The notes under the pieces are model-generated. The model did not search any database. It saw only the letters and a program-made list of their open reading frames with translations, and was not told the DNA's origin. 59,360 nt of DNA from an uncultured Porphyromonadaceae bacterium (GTDB taxonomy: Bacteria; Bacteroidota; Bacteroidia; Bacteroidales; Muribaculaceae): assembly GCA_947175265.1 (NCBI GenBank), contig CAMWMD010000015.1, positions 1-59,360 on the forward strand. The letters are read 5' to 3'. The translations under genes and the position numbers were made by a program. This document shows positions 34,858 to 43,892 of the stretch, piece after piece; the stretch's first letter is position 1, and each line of letters starts with the position of its first letter.

Positions 34858-36201
34858 TTATTTAAGTTCCTTTACGGTTTTTCCGGTATGAAAATCCTCC
34901 ATTATCCCAGAAATGGCAATTGACAAAGACTCTGAAATAGTACGTATTCCCTTGTGCTCTATAAGCCGCAGAAATGACACTATCTCGTTTCTTATGCCCT
35001 CACCCTCCAACTGATAGAAATACCTCTTGTTTTCTCTTTCATTCTCAAAGCGTATTTCAAAATAATCGGTCTTCCACCATGGAGCGGGCACGTAGATATA
35101 ACCTTTTGTACCTGAAATGATAAGTTCGCCTTCGCTTTTTACGCCTTTTCCCACTTTTGCCGAAGCTACCGCGGCAGCATATTCAAAAGATAACTTGGTG
35201 AATTCATCATAAGAATGTTCTTTATTACCAATCCGTGATATTATCCTTGTGGAATCAGGCTTTTCACCCAAAAGTTGGAATATAGGGAGCAATGCGGTAG
35301 GTCCCCATGAAGAGATACTGTTCCAAACCCTTCCAAGTTGATCCGAATTACTGTAATCAATATCACGGAGACTCGTACAGACCGAATCCACAGAAACTAT
35401 ATCCCCTATTTTTCCACTTTTCGCCAAAAGGATCATCCGTGTATATGCTGTGGAGTATGCTGTTTTAATGGCATCAACCAATATCAGACCCTTGCTTTGC
35501 GCCAGAGAATACAATTCTTCTGTCTCACTTACACTCAGAGATACAGGAGATTCGCATAAGACATGCTTACCTTTCAAAAGCGCTTCCTTTACATCCGAAT
35601 AATGTCTAGTAGGATGTGACACCACATACACGGCATCTACATTCTCAATCAAGAGATGATAATCATCCGTAATCAACTTTATCTTTTCAAATACATTAGA
35701 TTCACAGTTCTTATTATTGGAACAGATACCGATAATCTTTATTCCATTGACGTAGCTGCTTTCCCTGACGAATTTATTTATCACACTTGACTCTCCAACA
35801 ATTCCAAGACGTAGCTCACTTTTAGAGGCTCTTATTTCTGAACTTGATATACCTTGTGTTCTATCAAGATATACGACCTTACAGAATTCATTCAGGTAAT
35901 CAAATTTTCCACGCCAATCTGACCCAACTGTGAAAATATCAACCCCATACTTTTTTATATCGTCTATTTTCTGGCCTTCATATTCTTCCACAATTATCTC
36001 ATCCGCTATGCCCGTCTGTCGCACCGCCTCTACCCTTTCCATAAGGGTCTGCTGCACATTGATTTTACCGCGTGTTCTGTCAAAATCATCAGCCGTGACA
36101 CCGACGATAAGATAATCACCCAAAGCCTTTGCTCTCTCCAAAAGTTTTATATGGCCATAATGGAGCAAATCGTAGGTTCCGTAAGTAATAACTTTTGTCA
36201 T
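34858..36201 (-). CDS. Fusion of a TagD-like cytidylyltransferase and a Gfo/Idh/MocA-type domain
   Basis: 447 residues. Residues 1-130 match glycerol-3-phosphate cytidylyltransferase (TagD): YGTYDLLHYGHIKLLERAK with HYGH at 14-17, and R114-TQGISSSEI, the analogue of RTEGISTT. Residues 131-447 have the Gfo/Idh/MocA outline, with a first strand (LRLGIVGESSVINKF) and HVLCESPVSLS. Two features are unusual: the glycine-rich turn lacks the normal GxGxxA/G, and the EKP motif is E217-S218-P219, so the conserved Lys is missing. The enzyme likely makes a CDP-activated polyol or aminopolyol, with the second domain reducing the precursor or acting in a modified way. It overlaps the gene upstream by four bases. 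Confidence 0.85.
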   Translation of the reverse strand: MTKVITYGTYDLLHYGHIKLLERAKALGDYLIVGVTADDFDRTRGKINVQQTLMERVEAVRQTGIADEIIVEEYEGQKIDDIKKYGVDIFTVGSDWRGKFDYLNEFCKVVYLDRTQGISSSEIRASKSELRLGIVGESSVINKFVRESSYVNGIKIIGICSNNKNCESNVFEKIKLITDDYHLLIENVDAVYVVSHPTRHYSDVKEALLKGKHVLCESPVSLSVSETEELYSLAQSKGLILVDAIKTAYSTAYTRMILLAKSGKIGDIVSVDSVCTSLRDIDYSNSDQLGRVWNSISSWGPTALLPIFQLLGEKPDSTRIISRIGNKEHSYDEFTKLSFEYAAAVASAKVGKGVKSEGELIISGTKGYIYVPAPWWKTDYFEIRFENERENKRYFYQLEGEGIRNEIVSFLRLIEHKGIRTISESLSIAISGIMEDFHTGKTVKELK

Positions 36202-37466
36202 TTTCCTGTTATTTTATTTCTAAATTTCCAGAATCTGACTTTCTGCCTGTTTCCCCAAATATATTTTGAGAATAGAAGTTTTAAGGAGGGTTTCTTTGCC
36301 CATTTCTCATTAATCTTTTGGATCGATATATCAGGGTTTTCCAATTCTTCCATAAACTCTGCACGAGCGGGATTTTCGGGAATACACCTTCTCATGGGAC
36401 CCTGATAACTTATCACATCCTTTAGATCCAACTCATGTCCGTACATGACCTTGTAGACTTCGGATAAAATTTCATTTCCCTTTTCAGTATTACTCACGAT
36501 TACTGAAGCCCCACCGTTCTCTCCATATAATTCAGGGCAATAACGGTGAACACCCCATAAATCTCCGAGAGTGATGTCAGCCACCCGGTCTTTAGTGGTG
36601 AATGGACAATTGTAACAAGATGGTCGGTTCATAAGATGATTAAGCCAAATACTCCAAAATGGGTTGAACCACCTATCTTTCCTTAGCTCCTTTCCATTTC
36701 CAAGAATTATTTGCATCACTTGAAAATCCCATCTCCCTTTACGCAAAACCGATTTATCATGGCCTTCATAATCATACTTTCCATCTTTGAAGCGATAGTC
36801 AAGACTTGAAATAGATGAGCCATAATGATCCTTAAGATATCTGTCAAGTTTCTCTACATATAATGGAGAGGGGACACCCTCACATACCACTTCCACAGTA
36901 AGAAGTCGGGTTATATCCGTTTTCCCAATTTTCAAAAAATTCCTTAACCCGGCAATCTGACAAGGTGTTCCTGAAAATAAAACATTCCTCCCTTCTCTCA
37001 GAAATTTTCTCACATCCTTATACGAACTTCCTATCCTGCTCTGTGAATATTTCGATTTTCGGAAAGAATCTATATCCTTTTTATCAAAGACACAGGTATG
37101 ATACACATCCAATCCGCTTGCAACCGCTCCGAAAATCACATATCCCTCCTTAAACCAAGTATCGACTATACAAGAAAATGCACCGCCTGAAGTCGACAGA
37201 CACCGGATGCGTTCATCTTTGGAATAGCCACCAAAAGCGATCTGCCTTTCAGTATATTTGGGTACACTTACTTCCTCCGGACAGACCATATTACATAAAC
37301 CGCAATTTACGCACAGGTCTTTATTAAATTCCGGATATCTGAAACCCTCTTTATCCGTCACCATTTTCAGAGCACCATGTGCACAAATCTGAGCGCAAGC
37401 CTCACATCCGAGACATTCTGATTTAATTCCTGTCCTTAAAAAGCCAATGTCAGCCATCTCAATCAT
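36198..37466 (-). CDS. FrhB-like protein with two 4Fe-4S motifs, first copy
   Basis: 422 residues of the coenzyme F420 hydrogenase/dehydrogenase beta-subunit C-terminal family. N-terminal ferredoxin motifs are C18-x2-C21-x2-C24-x3-C28 and C52-x2-C55-x2-C58-x3-C62. The FrhB part contains SGTPCQIAGLRNFL. A later C-rich segment (MNRPSCYNCPF) and ITLGDLWG complete the pattern. Bacteroidales do not use F420, so the cofactor is unclear (flavin is the usual guess). It overlaps a polysaccharide pyruvyl transferase gene by 8 bases. The same pair occurs again at 42.8-45.1 kb, so this is a repeated module in the operon. Confidence 0.85.
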   Translation of the reverse strand: MIEMADIGFLRTGIKSECLGCEACAQICAHGALKMVTDKEGFRYPEFNKDLCVNCGLCNMVCPEEVSVPKYTERQIAFGGYSKDERIRCLSTSGGAFSCIVDTWFKEGYVIFGAVASGLDVYHTCVFDKKDIDSFRKSKYSQSRIGSSYKDVRKFLREGRNVLFSGTPCQIAGLRNFLKIGKTDITRLLTVEVVCEGVPSPLYVEKLDRYLKDHYGSSISSLDYRFKDGKYDYEGHDKSVLRKGRWDFQVMQIILGNGKELRKDRWFNPFWSIWLNHLMNRPSCYNCPFTTKDRVADITLGDLWGVHRYCPELYGENGGASVIVSNTEKGNEILSEVYKVMYGHELDLKDVISYQGPMRRCIPENPARAEFMEELENPDISIQKINEKWAKKPSLKLLFSKYIWGNRQKVRFWKFRNKITGK

Positions 37467-38601
37467 TGATATATTTTAAAAGCTCTTTCGATAAGAATTC
37501 AAAACTTTCCTTTCTTGCATCCGCTATCCTATGATGCACTTTGTCATAGTCTATATATTCAGGAACCGGCTCTGATCCTGAGATCATAATCCGGTCTTTT
37601 ATTCCAAAGAGTTCAAGAAGTTCTGCAATTTTCGTATCGCATTCATTACGGGAAAATGCGACAAACTGCCTTTTGAACAACACAGAGAAAATCATACCGT
37701 GAAAAGAGTTTGTCACAACCATCTCGCTGTATTTCACCAATGATAGGAACTCCTCAACACCGGCATCATACCTCATGATTGAGCCCTTATCTGCGTTAGT
37801 CGCCCTTAGACTGATCTCTACAAGTTTCCACCCATTCTTTTTGGCAATTTCACGCGCATAATCCTCCATAGCCTTATTATATCTCCTTGTGTATAGGAGA
37901 AGGTAAGGTTCGTCATATTGACGCGGTGCCGTTATATCCTCATAATCCTCTGCCGTAAGAAGCAGCGTGGGGTCAATTGTTCGTGCCACAGGACAACTCA
38001 CATGCTCCTTAACATACGGAATCATATTATACTCCCTTATACCCAGAGCCTTGAAGTTCTGAAGCAATGCATCCAACTTACTATACGACACCTCGTCAAA
38101 ACGGGAATCACCAAAACTTGCCGCATACGACACCGCATGCTGTTTCATGCTGTCGTAATTGGCAAAATATCCGTTATCAAGTCTGAATTCCTCAAGACAG
38201 AAGACTGTATCGCTGCCTATTACATATCCCGATAGAGACTCGCTTGACAGACAATCCTCAAGATTATCGGAGGTGTAGTGATTTGAAGAAAGATTATAAT
38301 TTTTTTTAAAGAAATCGTCAAACTTTTCCTTATTGACTTTTATAGAACCTAAGGAGAGGCGGCAATTCAGTTGTGACTCTTCATCCTGATCCCACATGAT
38401 TTTCAGGGGATTCAAAATATCAATATCTCTTAGTGTGTCGGGACAGTAATCCACGACAACGGCCTCTATCATTTGAGGCGAGATTCTATCGATGGCTTTT
38501 TGCAATGCGTATGTCTGCAAGGCGGATCCATAGTTAGTGAAATTGCAATATATATTGCAACTCAGGATACCATATCTTTTCTTTAAATCTTCCTTAATCA
38601 T
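37459..38601 (-). CDS. Polysaccharide pyruvyl transferase family protein, first copy
   Basis: 380 residues of the CsaB/WcaK-type pyruvyl transferase family, which resembles a GT-B glycosyltransferase. Family segments: YGSALQTYALQKAI, VIGSDTVFCLEEF, YAASFGDSRFDE, VARTIDPTLLL and the C-terminal VVTNSFHGMIFSVLF, in which the SFHG motif is the hallmark of the family. Members add pyruvate ketals from PEP to sugars, but many capsule-locus members have other or unknown activity. It overlaps both the aminotransferase gene upstream (4 bases) and the FrhB-like gene downstream (8 bases). Confidence 0.88.
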   Translation of the reverse strand: MIKEDLKKRYGILSCNIYCNFTNYGSALQTYALQKAIDRISPQMIEAVVVDYCPDTLRDIDILNPLKIMWDQDEESQLNCRLSLGSIKVNKEKFDDFFKKNYNLSSNHYTSDNLEDCLSSESLSGYVIGSDTVFCLEEFRLDNGYFANYDSMKQHAVSYAASFGDSRFDEVSYSKLDALLQNFKALGIREYNMIPYVKEHVSCPVARTIDPTLLLTAEDYEDITAPRQYDEPYLLLYTRRYNKAMEDYAREIAKKNGWKLVEISLRATNADKGSIMRYDAGVEEFLSLVKYSEMVVTNSFHGMIFSVLFKRQFVAFSRNECDTKIAELLELFGIKDRIMISGSEPVPEYIDYDKVHHRIADARKESFEFLSKELLKYIND

Positions 38602-39656
38602 CTGTCTAAATCAAGCAAAGCATTCATAAACTTTTCCATATACGCTTTCTCTCCTATTGAGACACGGAGACAAGTGCCGAAATCACCCACATTCGGGTAT
38701 GACTTTATAAGAATCCCTTTTTCCTCCTTCATTCTCCTCACTATCTTCTCAGCATCTGTCTTAACTTCGATAAACAGGAAGTTTCCCGCTTCCCCTTTAT
38801 GCCTGTATCCATGTTTATACAGATTATCAATCAAATACTCTCTGCCTTCCTTGAATTTTGAAATAAGATCTTCAAGAATTGAGGGAGTTGTAATTATCTT
38901 CTCGGCAAACTTCATCGCAAAGGCATTGGTATTGTGGGGAGTACACATTTTTTGAACCATCTTGATACCTTCCGGCCAACCGACCACATATCCCAGACGG
39001 CAACCTGCCATAGAGAAAAGTTTAGAGAATGTCCTCGTCACGAAAACGTGTTTATCCTTAAGAGCATATTCAATGAATGTCTTCGGATAAAAATAATGAT
39101 ATGCCTCATCCACAAGAAGAGTCACTTCGTTAACTCTGGCAGCCTCGTAAATTCTTCTGAATTCATCCTCCGTATAACAGTTTCCCATAGGATTGTTGGG
39201 ATTAAGAAGAATGAGGAGTTCTGTATCAGGCGTAATCTCATTGATAATCTTATCCACATCCATGGTAAGATCTTCATCGTACGGAACCTTCACAAAAGAT
39301 CTTCCATACATTTCAGAATACACCTGGAACATGAAATATGAAGGCACAACTCCGACAATTCTACCCCCCGGAGAGGTGAATGCCTGAATTATATATCTTA
39401 TACCCTCGGCCGAACCATTTACAAGACAAATATGCTCAATATCTGTATTCAGGAATTTCGCCAAAACTTCAGTGAAATGCAACGTTTCCGGATATTGCGC
39501 TACTATCTGAGGAGTGATATCTTTCAATACGTCATCAATCACATCCTGCGGTAATCCCCCCGGGTTTTCATTCAAATCAAGCCTCAGATAATCCTTACGC
39601 TCATTCTGGTCAAAAATACGATGCAGATCTTTGATTTTTGGATTTAAATAATACAT
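38598..39656 (-). CDS. PLP-dependent aminotransferase, histidinol-phosphate aminotransferase-like
   Basis: 352 residues from the ATG at 39656; an upstream frame from 39707 is not needed by the fold. Class I/II aminotransferase with DLNENPGGLP, the NPNNPMGN loop, LLVDEAYHYF and the PLP-binding Lys K212 in RTFSKLFSMAGCRLGY. The closest known group is histidinol-phosphate/aminoalcohol-phosphate aminotransferases. It sits between licD and a pyruvyl transferase in a surface-polysaccharide operon, so it most likely makes an amino-substituted alcohol phosphate or amino sugar precursor and not histidine. Substrate not determined. Confidence 0.85.
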   Translation of the reverse strand: MYYLNPKIKDLHRIFDQNERKDYLRLDLNENPGGLPQDVIDDVLKDITPQIVAQYPETLHFTEVLAKFLNTDIEHICLVNGSAEGIRYIIQAFTSPGGRIVGVVPSYFMFQVYSEMYGRSFVKVPYDEDLTMDVDKIINEITPDTELLILLNPNNPMGNCYTEDEFRRIYEAARVNEVTLLVDEAYHYFYPKTFIEYALKDKHVFVTRTFSKLFSMAGCRLGYVVGWPEGIKMVQKMCTPHNTNAFAMKFAEKIITTPSILEDLISKFKEGREYLIDNLYKHGYRHKGEAGNFLFIEVKTDAEKIVRRMKEEKGILIKSYPNVGDFGTCLRVSIGEKAYMEKFMNALLDLDR

Positions 39657-39747
39657 ATATCTTAAATTATGAATGGTTAATATTTCTCCCTTATTTAGGG
39701 CAAGCAAATCACATGGTTTTCTTTATGATTCTTCTTCCATATAAAAA

Positions 39748-40554
39748 TTAATATGGACCGAAATCAACTTGGATAGAATGATTGGGCTTCTGTTCTTCAA
39801 CAGGAGGCAATTTCATATAATCACCGTAAGCCTGTGTCAGATATGTATCATAATCCGCAGGTAAAGGCAACTGAGCACCTTCATAATCATGATAAACGGG
39901 CACACCGAATACCCCTTTATCATAGAATGAGTTATGAAATCTTGACATTCCAAAGAAATTGCCATATTCCTTTGTTTCTTTGTCGTTATATCTGAATACC
40001 AATCTTTTCACAAAATTGAATATGGTCTTATTCTTCATTACCCTCGAGCAATTAATCGCTATCTTCTTCACGAGAGAATCAGTCTTATAATCTTTATGTA
40101 ACAAAGCATAAGAATTTAACATCTTCGCTCCAAGATACTGGACTATCTTCAGAAATTTGGATGAGGGGGCATTGACAATTTCAAATATATCAATGAAAAT
40201 CCCACGATTCTCCTTGGGGATACCATCCCATTCCCCGACATCCTCCAAGTATGTATTCTTAAGACGTAGTTTGCTGAAACAACCGGGCCAATCAACCCAA
40301 GCTTCCTGTACATACCAGATTTTCGGATCCAATTCCTTTCTACATACTGATATGAACTTTTTATAATCTCGAGATGACATCATTATATCGAAATCGTCAT
40401 CCCAAGGAATAAAGCCATTGTGTCTGATTGCCCCTAAAGTATTACCTCCACTTAGATAATAGGTGATATTATGTTTCCTACATAACTCATCTATCTGCTT
40501 CATAATTCCCAAAAGAACATCCTGAAGATGTTTGAGGTCAGAGTCTCTATCCAT
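39748..40554 (-). CDS. LicD family protein
   Basis: 268 residues. LicD signature: YYLSGGNTLGAIRHNGFIPW with DDDFDIMM, the nucleotidyltransferase-fold metal site, and WVDWPGCFSKLRLKNTY. LicD proteins transfer phosphocholine or similar phospho-alcohols from a CDP carrier to polysaccharide. With the TagD-like fusion three genes downstream this implies transfer of a CDP-activated alcohol phosphate; no choline kinase (LicA) or choline transporter is present, so choline itself is unlikely. Confidence 0.9.
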   Translation of the reverse strand: MDRDSDLKHLQDVLLGIMKQIDELCRKHNITYYLSGGNTLGAIRHNGFIPWDDDFDIMMSSRDYKKFISVCRKELDPKIWYVQEAWVDWPGCFSKLRLKNTYLEDVGEWDGIPKENRGIFIDIFEIVNAPSSKFLKIVQYLGAKMLNSYALLHKDYKTDSLVKKIAINCSRVMKNKTIFNFVKRLVFRYNDKETKEYGNFFGMSRFHNSFYDKGVFGVPVYHDYEGAQLPLPADYDTYLTQAYGDYMKLPPVEEQKPNHSIQVDFGPY

Positions 40555-40580
40555 TATGTGATTTAATCTTTAAAAAGGAT

Positions 40581-41681
40581 TTAATTAGTCATAAGGCCTT
40601 CATATAATTTCAAATATTGCTTACCCATTTCTTCGTGAGAATATCTTTTGACACGTTCTTTTCCGGCATCAACTTTTGATCTATAGAATTCCTTGTCATT
40701 AATCAATTTGTTAATGATATTTGCTAAAGATTTCTCATCTCCCGGTTTGAACCATAACTCCGGATCTCCCACAACATCCTTTAAACCGTCAACTTCAGAA
40801 ACGACAGCAGGAATTCCTGAAGCCATATATTCAGCAGCAACTAACCCAAACCCATCCCAATTAGTTGACAACACACCTATATGGCAACCTTTAAGGATAG
40901 GACCTATATTGTCTACGTTACCTAAAATGAATACACGATCGTTTAAATCTAATCTATGAACTAAATCTTTTGCTTGATTAAGTTGACTTCCATCTCCCAT
41001 TAGTACTAATTTAACTTTCTCGGGGAGATACTTGAGTGCTCTGATTAAAGTAAAGGGATCCTTAGGATGATTCATTCGTGCAGCCATGCCTATATAAATA
41101 TCATCCGGTTTATTAGGAAGATATTTTCCTATTTGATTCTCTGCCGTGGCATAACTGGAAATATCAATGCCATTAGTGATAGTGACTATCTTTGAGTTAA
41201 GTTTATCTGATTTTAACCAGGCTTTTAATGCTTTTTCAGTAGGGGAAGATATGCAAACAATTTTATCATATAATGAATACAAACCCCTGTCAAAATACTT
41301 TAATAACTTATGATTTCTGCGGTTATTCCATGTGTTATGTTCGGTAGTGATAATCTTAGGCCTGTCTTTACCCTTTATTAATAAACTCGACAAAGCTCCA
41401 TGCATTTGTTCGGGGAATTGATGGATATGGATTATATCATAAGATTTTATTAACTTTTTAAGTTGATTGATATGCTTCAGATTATATCTTGAGTTAGTGT
41501 CAGAAAAATACACATTAATTCCCAACTCATTATATTTCTCTGTCTTGTTGCCATCCGGTTCTTTATACATAGTAAGAATATCCACTTGATGACCTTTTTC
41601 TACAGCATATTTAGCAAGATTATAGACTATTGAGGCTACTCCACCTTCCCAAATTGAACCCAAATAATGTAAAATCCTCAT
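40581..41681 (-). CDS. Glycosyltransferase family 4
   Basis: 366 residues, GT-B fold. N-terminal GSIWEGGVASIVYNLAKYAV and C-terminal donor-binding segments IYIGMAARMNHPKDPFTLI, VKLVLMGDGSQLNQAK and EYMASGIPAVVSEVDGLKD with the E-x7-E type Glu. Cytoplasmic, adds a sugar to the lipid-linked repeat. It overlaps the gene upstream by four bases. AT-rich codon use like the rest of the operon. Confidence 0.9.
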   Translation of the reverse strand: MRILHYLGSIWEGGVASIVYNLAKYAVEKGHQVDILTMYKEPDGNKTEKYNELGINVYFSDTNSRYNLKHINQLKKLIKSYDIIHIHQFPEQMHGALSSLLIKGKDRPKIITTEHNTWNNRRNHKLLKYFDRGLYSLYDKIVCISSPTEKALKAWLKSDKLNSKIVTITNGIDISSYATAENQIGKYLPNKPDDIYIGMAARMNHPKDPFTLIRALKYLPEKVKLVLMGDGSQLNQAKDLVHRLDLNDRVFILGNVDNIGPILKGCHIGVLSTNWDGFGLVAAEYMASGIPAVVSEVDGLKDVVGDPELWFKPGDEKSLANIINKLINDKEFYRSKVDAGKERVKRYSHEEMGKQYLKLYEGLMTN

Positions 41682-42742
41682 TTTTTATCAATCAAATTTA
41701 TCCATTCATTCTTTACGGCATCCGGGCTATACCTTTCCGAAGCATCTTTTCTTCCCTCTTCACCAGCTTTTTTCAATGCATCTAAATCAGAGAGACGAAG
41801 TGTCATCTCTTTGGCGAGTGCATCGATATCCTCTTTAGGGACCAACCATCCATCCTTCCCATCATGAATCACTTCTTTCGGACTGTTTGGGCAATTGAAA
41901 CTGATACAAGGTAATCCCATCATCTTTGCTTCTATCAATACCAAAACCAATCCTTCGAAACGGGAAGAAAGTACGAAACATGAAGCATTTTGGAATTCCC
42001 GTACTATGTTAGGATGTGCTTCGACGAATTCTATCCTGTCCCGGACACCCAAATCTTTCGCCAGTTGCTCATTTTTCTCTTTGTCATCTCCTGAGCCTAC
42101 TATTCTTAGTTTCCAATCTGGAGCATCTGTTTTTGCCCAAGCCTTTATCAGCATATCGAATCCTTTCTGCGGAGCGTGACGACCTACGGCCAAAACCACT
42201 TTTTTCTCACAATTTGAGGGTGTATTCTCCCCGATATTGGTGAAATTCGGAATTGTCAATACTCTCGGAGCATAGTTCACGCGATAATCCTTCTCATCCT
42301 CTTTAGTGAGCACCACTGTATTCTTGACAAACCAGGGAGCAACTGTTTTGAAAAGAGTACCCATCTTAGTTCCGGCATAAATATTGAAATGCTCCCAGGC
42401 GATATTCCGTATTTTTAGACCGAAACATGCGGGAGCAGTAAGACGCACGAGAGGTGTTGCGACGGTAATAACAGCTTTAGGACGCTCTTCCTTGAATATC
42501 TTTCTCAGTGCCTTTATTATGGGGACATTAAAATTTTTAAATGACTTTTTGAAAGATGTATTTAGCGATACGACTTTTACTTTCTTATTTATTTTGAAAG
42601 GGCAAGTCTCGTAGGAGAAAGGATCGATCACCACAATCATCACCTCATACTCATCAGATAAGAGATTGGCGAGATCAACCGTCATTCTTTCAATTCCCGC
42701 CCTGTTGTGTAGACCTTCGCAAACTAAGATGACTTTATTCAT
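41678..42742 (-). CDS. Glycosyltransferase family 4
   Basis: 354 residues, GT-B fold: NRAGIERMTVDLANLLSDEY at the N-terminus, VVLAVGRHAPQKGFDMLIKA, WKLRIVGSGDDKEKNEQLAK and SSRFEGLVLVLIEAKMMGLP at the C-terminus. It is similar in layout to GalNAc- or Glc-adding GT4 enzymes, but donor cannot be read from sequence. Overlaps the next gene by four bases (ATGA type). Confidence 0.9.
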   Translation of the reverse strand: MNKVILVCEGLHNRAGIERMTVDLANLLSDEYEVMIVVIDPFSYETCPFKINKKVKVVSLNTSFKKSFKNFNVPIIKALRKIFKEERPKAVITVATPLVRLTAPACFGLKIRNIAWEHFNIYAGTKMGTLFKTVAPWFVKNTVVLTKEDEKDYRVNYAPRVLTIPNFTNIGENTPSNCEKKVVLAVGRHAPQKGFDMLIKAWAKTDAPDWKLRIVGSGDDKEKNEQLAKDLGVRDRIEFVEAHPNIVREFQNASCFVLSSRFEGLVLVLIEAKMMGLPCISFNCPNSPKEVIHDGKDGWLVPKEDIDALAKEMTLRLSDLDALKKAGEEGRKDASERYSPDAVKNEWINLIDKK

Positions 42743-42780
42743 TGTAACATATTTCTTCCTACAATACTTTGAACAGTAAA

Positions 42781-43890
42781 TTACTCTGTAAGTATCCTCT
42801 TCAAATACTTACATGTAGAGAGCCTTTGTTTATCAAGCACCTCATTGACAATAGGATATACTATATCAATTGAAAATATCTTTTCTATATTATTATCTTT
42901 CACCAGTCTGGTCTCTAAACCATACGGTCTTAGCATTGATGTAAGTTTCGGCATTGCTGACTTCCGTCCAATCGTAGCAAACTGACGCTCAGTGATAATT
43001 GAGAAAATAGTGCCGTGGAAAGTCTCCGTAATAACCATATCTGCGTTTTTGAACCAAGCCAACAGTTCAAGAGGAGGAGGAATTATAGCCTTATCACACC
43101 AATCGTATCTTGACATGACACAAATCAGTTTCTTCCCCCTCTTTCTTGCAAAATCAGTTATTGCTTTTATTTCTCTTTTATCGTTAATTCTATCAGGATA
43201 GGAATATATGAGGATATAATTAGTTTCATCTACCTCTCCTGCATCTTCAATCTCCCTCTTGAAACCGTAGGCAAGCACCGGATCAATATTAATCTCAGCA
43301 TCCTTTCCTGTCAGAGCCTTGACAATATTAAAAGAATTCTCATCTCGTACGGAGATAAAACGCAACCTCGCGAGATTCTCTGCAATCACTTCTCCTATAC
43401 CCAACCTTTTTATTTCCTCAAGTTTTGTACCTCCAAAAGAAGCTGCGTAACTGACCACCTCCTTTGCCTCCGGAATATCACCATATAGTTGTGTGGTAAA
43501 ACCCCAATTTGTGGCTTGACAACAATGGAATACCTCATCACTTCCAATGACTGCCAAATCTACTTTCGGATAATTAGGATATTCCTTCAGTCCCAAATTT
43601 TCCCACGCCTTCCTTATAGTATCAGCCACCATTTGCATAAAACCTGTAGTCCTCCTCTTTTCCATCATTCTTCCGGAAACAATAACTTTAAGCAAAGCTT
43701 TCAATCGGCGGATATAATAAGGGACTCCGGATGATTCATATCCCTTAAGACATTTACCTTTCTTGATATCAATAAAATCAACAGATTCAGCACCATTCTG
43801 CAATAACAGTTGCTTCAGACCGTAGGCTTGCAGATAAGAACCGTAGTTTATCACTCTCTGCATTGAGAGTATTCCAACTTTCTTCTTCAT
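42781..43890 (-). CDS. Polysaccharide pyruvyl transferase family protein, second copy
   Basis: 369 residues with NYGSYLQAYGLKQLLLQNGA, VIGSDEVFHCCQATNWGF, VVSYAASFGGTKLEEIKRLG and the SFHG equivalent ITETFHGTIFSIITERQF. Same family as the copy at 37459-38601 but clearly diverged, so not a recent duplication. It follows its FrhB-like partner by only two bases. Confidence 0.88.
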   Translation of the reverse strand: MKKKVGILSMQRVINYGSYLQAYGLKQLLLQNGAESVDFIDIKKGKCLKGYESSGVPYYIRRLKALLKVIVSGRMMEKRRTTGFMQMVADTIRKAWENLGLKEYPNYPKVDLAVIGSDEVFHCCQATNWGFTTQLYGDIPEAKEVVSYAASFGGTKLEEIKRLGIGEVIAENLARLRFISVRDENSFNIVKALTGKDAEINIDPVLAYGFKREIEDAGEVDETNYILIYSYPDRINDKREIKAITDFARKRGKKLICVMSRYDWCDKAIIPPPLELLAWFKNADMVITETFHGTIFSIITERQFATIGRKSAMPKLTSMLRPYGLETRLVKDNNIEKIFSIDIVYPIVNEVLDKQRLSTCKYLKRILTE

Positions 43891-43892
43891 TG

